Below are positions 62,665 through 64,000 of a DNA stretch of 64,000 bases, in pieces. The position numbers and the translations under genes are program-made. Source of the DNA: Rhizobium aethiopicum (GTDB lineage: Bacteria; Pseudomonadota; Alphaproteobacteria; Rhizobiales; Rhizobiaceae); the NCBI RefSeq assembly GCF_014197535.1, contig NZ_JACIFV010000001.1, positions 124,001 through 188,000 on the forward strand. Reading direction: 5' to 3'. Every line of letters starts with the position of its first letter. Position 1 is the first letter of the stretch. The notes under the pieces were generated by a model, which was not told the DNA's origin, did not search any database, and worked only from the letters and a program-made list of their open reading frames with translations.

Positions 62665-63780
62665 TTACGCAATGCGCGCCTGTGTTTCCGGATCGAAGAA
62701 CACGGCCTTGTCGAGATTGAAGGCGAGGCGAGTGTTCTGGCCTGGGGCGATGCCGGCATCGGCGCGCAGGCGGGCGACGACGGATTTGCCGCCGAGTTTG
62801 GTGACGGCGAAGGTGTCGGAGCCGGCCGGTTCGACGACCTCGATCAGGCAATCGTCCTCGGTCAGCGAACGCGCCTTGCGATCGGCGCCGTCGGGATCGG
62901 TCAAGGCTTCGGGACGGATGCCGAAGATCACCGGCTTGCCGGCATAGGCAGACAGGCCGTGATTGCCGGAGACGACAGGCAGTCTGAGCGGCGTGGCATT
63001 CGGCCGTTCGAGCGAGACCGCCAGCCCGGCGGCACCGTTCTCGACGGTGGCGTTGAGCAGGTTCATCGCCGGCGAGCCCATGAAGTCGGCGACGAAGAGA
63101 TTGGCGGGGCTGTTATAGATCTCGGCCGGCGTGCCGAACTGCTGCAGCACCCCGTCCTTCAGCACGGCGATCTTGGTCGCCAGCGTCATCGCCTCGATCT
63201 GGTCGTGAGTGACATAGACGAAGGTGGTGCCCATGCGCTGGTGCAGCCGCTTGATCTCGGTGCGCATGTCGACGCGCAGCTTGGCATCGAGATTGGAGAG
63301 CGGCTCGTCGAACAGGAAGACCTGCGGATTGCGCACCAAGGCCCGGCCCATGGCGACGCGCTGGCGCTGGCCGCCGGAGAGCTGGGAAGGCTTGCGGTCG
63401 AGCAGATGGCCGATCTGCAGCATGTCGGAGACCTGTTTGATCGCCTTGGCCCGCTCCTCCTTGGGAATGCCGCGGATCTCCATGCCGAAGGCGATATTTC
63501 CAGCCACCGTCATGTTCGGATAGAGCGCATAGGACTGGAACACCATGGCGATGTCGCGCTTGGACGGATGCAACCCGCTGATGTCGCGGCCGTCGATCCT
63601 GATCTCGCCCGCGGTGATCGTCTCCAGCCCGGCAATGGTGTTGAGCAGGGTCGACTTGCCGCAGCCGGACGGGCCGACCAGCACGAGAAAGCCGCCCTTT
63701 TCGAGTTCGAGATCGATCCCCTTGAGGATGTCGACGGCGCCGAAGCGCTTTCTGAGACCGGAGATTTCCAGGAAGGCCAT
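62665..63780 (-). CDS. Sugar ABC transporter ATP-binding protein, UgpC type
   Basis: 371 residues. Walker A GPSGCGKST, signature LSGGQRQRVAMGRAL, Walker B VFLFDEPLSNLD, H-loop VTHDQ; a C-terminal TOBE/MalK-like regulatory domain. Powers uptake of a sugar-type substrate. Starts 3 bases after the permease stop, same operon. Confidence 0.95.
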   Translation of the reverse strand: MAFLEISGLRKRFGAVDILKGIDLELEKGGFLVLVGPSGCGKSTLLNTIAGLETITAGEIRIDGRDISGLHPSKRDIAMVFQSYALYPNMTVAGNIAFGMEIRGIPKEERAKAIKQVSDMLQIGHLLDRKPSQLSGGQRQRVAMGRALVRNPQVFLFDEPLSNLDAKLRVDMRTEIKRLHQRMGTTFVYVTHDQIEAMTLATKIAVLKDGVLQQFGTPAEIYNSPANLFVADFMGSPAMNLLNATVENGAAGLAVSLERPNATPLRLPVVSGNHGLSAYAGKPVIFGIRPEALTDPDGADRKARSLTEDDCLIEVVEPAGSDTFAVTKLGGKSVVARLRADAGIAPGQNTRLAFNLDKAVFFDPETQARIA

Positions 63781-63783
63781 GAC

Positions 63784-64000
63784 TTACCCTTTGACTGCGC
63801 CCGCCATCAGGCCGCGCACGAAATAGCGGCCGGCGAGGATATAGACGATGAGCGTCGGCACGGCCGCGATCATCGCCGCCGCCATGTTGACATTGTATTC
63901 GACCACCCCGATCGAGGTGTTGACGACGTTGTTGAGCGCCACCGTCATCGGCATGGAGTCACCGGTGCCGGCATAGGCCGAGGCAAACAGGAAGTCGTTC
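63784..64000 (-). CDS. Sugar ABC transporter permease (C-terminal end, cut by window)
   Basis: Only the last ~72 residues are visible: a membrane segment preceded by NVNMAAAMIAAVPTLIVYIL and the stereotyped end GRYFVRGLMAGAVKG of MalG/UgpE permeases. The start is beyond the window. Confidence 0.92.
   Translation of the reverse strand, partial: NDFLFASAYAGTGDSMPMTVALNNVVNTSIGVVEYNVNMAAAMIAAVPTLIVYILAGRYFVRGLMAGAVKG

Overview
The window looks like chromosome of a fast-growing rhizobium (Rhizobium or a close relative of the Rhizobiaceae). The evidence is a high-GC, rhizobial-style gene content: BA14K and DUF1236 proteins, a complete tyrosine/homogentisate pathway with Lrp-type regulators, and UgpC-type ABC transport. 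No species is claimed.

Layout. Positions 1 to about 34.5 kb are accessory DNA; about 34.5 kb to the end is ordinary chromosome. (a) 1-5.4 kb: a cut-off AAA+ ATPase coupled to a degenerate TnsA-like protein, facing a DNA cytosine methyltransferase with a long N-terminal extension. Next come exonuclease III, a DUF3606 protein and a broken response-regulator gene. (b) 5.5-9.3 kb: mercury resistance, with merR facing merT-merP-merF-merBA; the last gene is an organomercurial lyase/mercuric reductase fusion. (c) 9.4-12.7 kb: a second MerR-controlled operon (membrane protein, thioredoxin, frameshifted CcdA, BASS-type arsenic permease). (d) 12.7-20.2 kb: a large arsenic cluster with arsR, arsN2, two unrelated arsenate reductases, acr3, arsH, a TauE/SafE permease, a short CDF protein, the MFS exporter arsK, a second arsR and a DUF6428 protein. 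(e) 20.2-22.4 kb: small hypothetical genes and a PIN-domain protein. (f) about 22.4-33.2 kb: a Tn7-like transposon with two small paralogous genes, TnsA-, TnsB- and TnsC-like proteins and a long TniQ/TnsD-like protein. Its apparent cargo is one convergent two-gene module, an NA37-like protein plus a four-helix membrane protein, which is the best candidate for an undescribed (defence-like) system. Candidate transposase-binding repeats and a Tn402-like terminus lie at 33.07-33.21 kb. (g) 33.6-34.7 kb: an unknown gene, then a broken CYTH-domain gene that may mark the island edge.

From 34.9 kb the chromosomal part carries SixA, a patatin, a secreted ClpP-like protein and a MEKHLA protein. The phenylalanine/tyrosine degradation block (maiA, fahA, hmgA, hppD, two Lrp regulators, phhA) follows. 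Then come envelope and small proteins, a NarX/NarL-type two-component system, stress-type small proteins, a second exonuclease III, and an operon of redox enzymes (FAD protein, Gfo/Idh/MocA, two GMC oxidoreductases) leading into a sugar ABC transporter cut by the window end.

The metal-resistance genes form a coherent kit: uptake and reduction of mercury, reduction of arsenate, and export or modification of arsenicals. Each branch has its own regulator, with visible operators at 8.78, 12.20, 12.72 and 19.65 kb. All calls come from reading the translated sequence; no database search was run.
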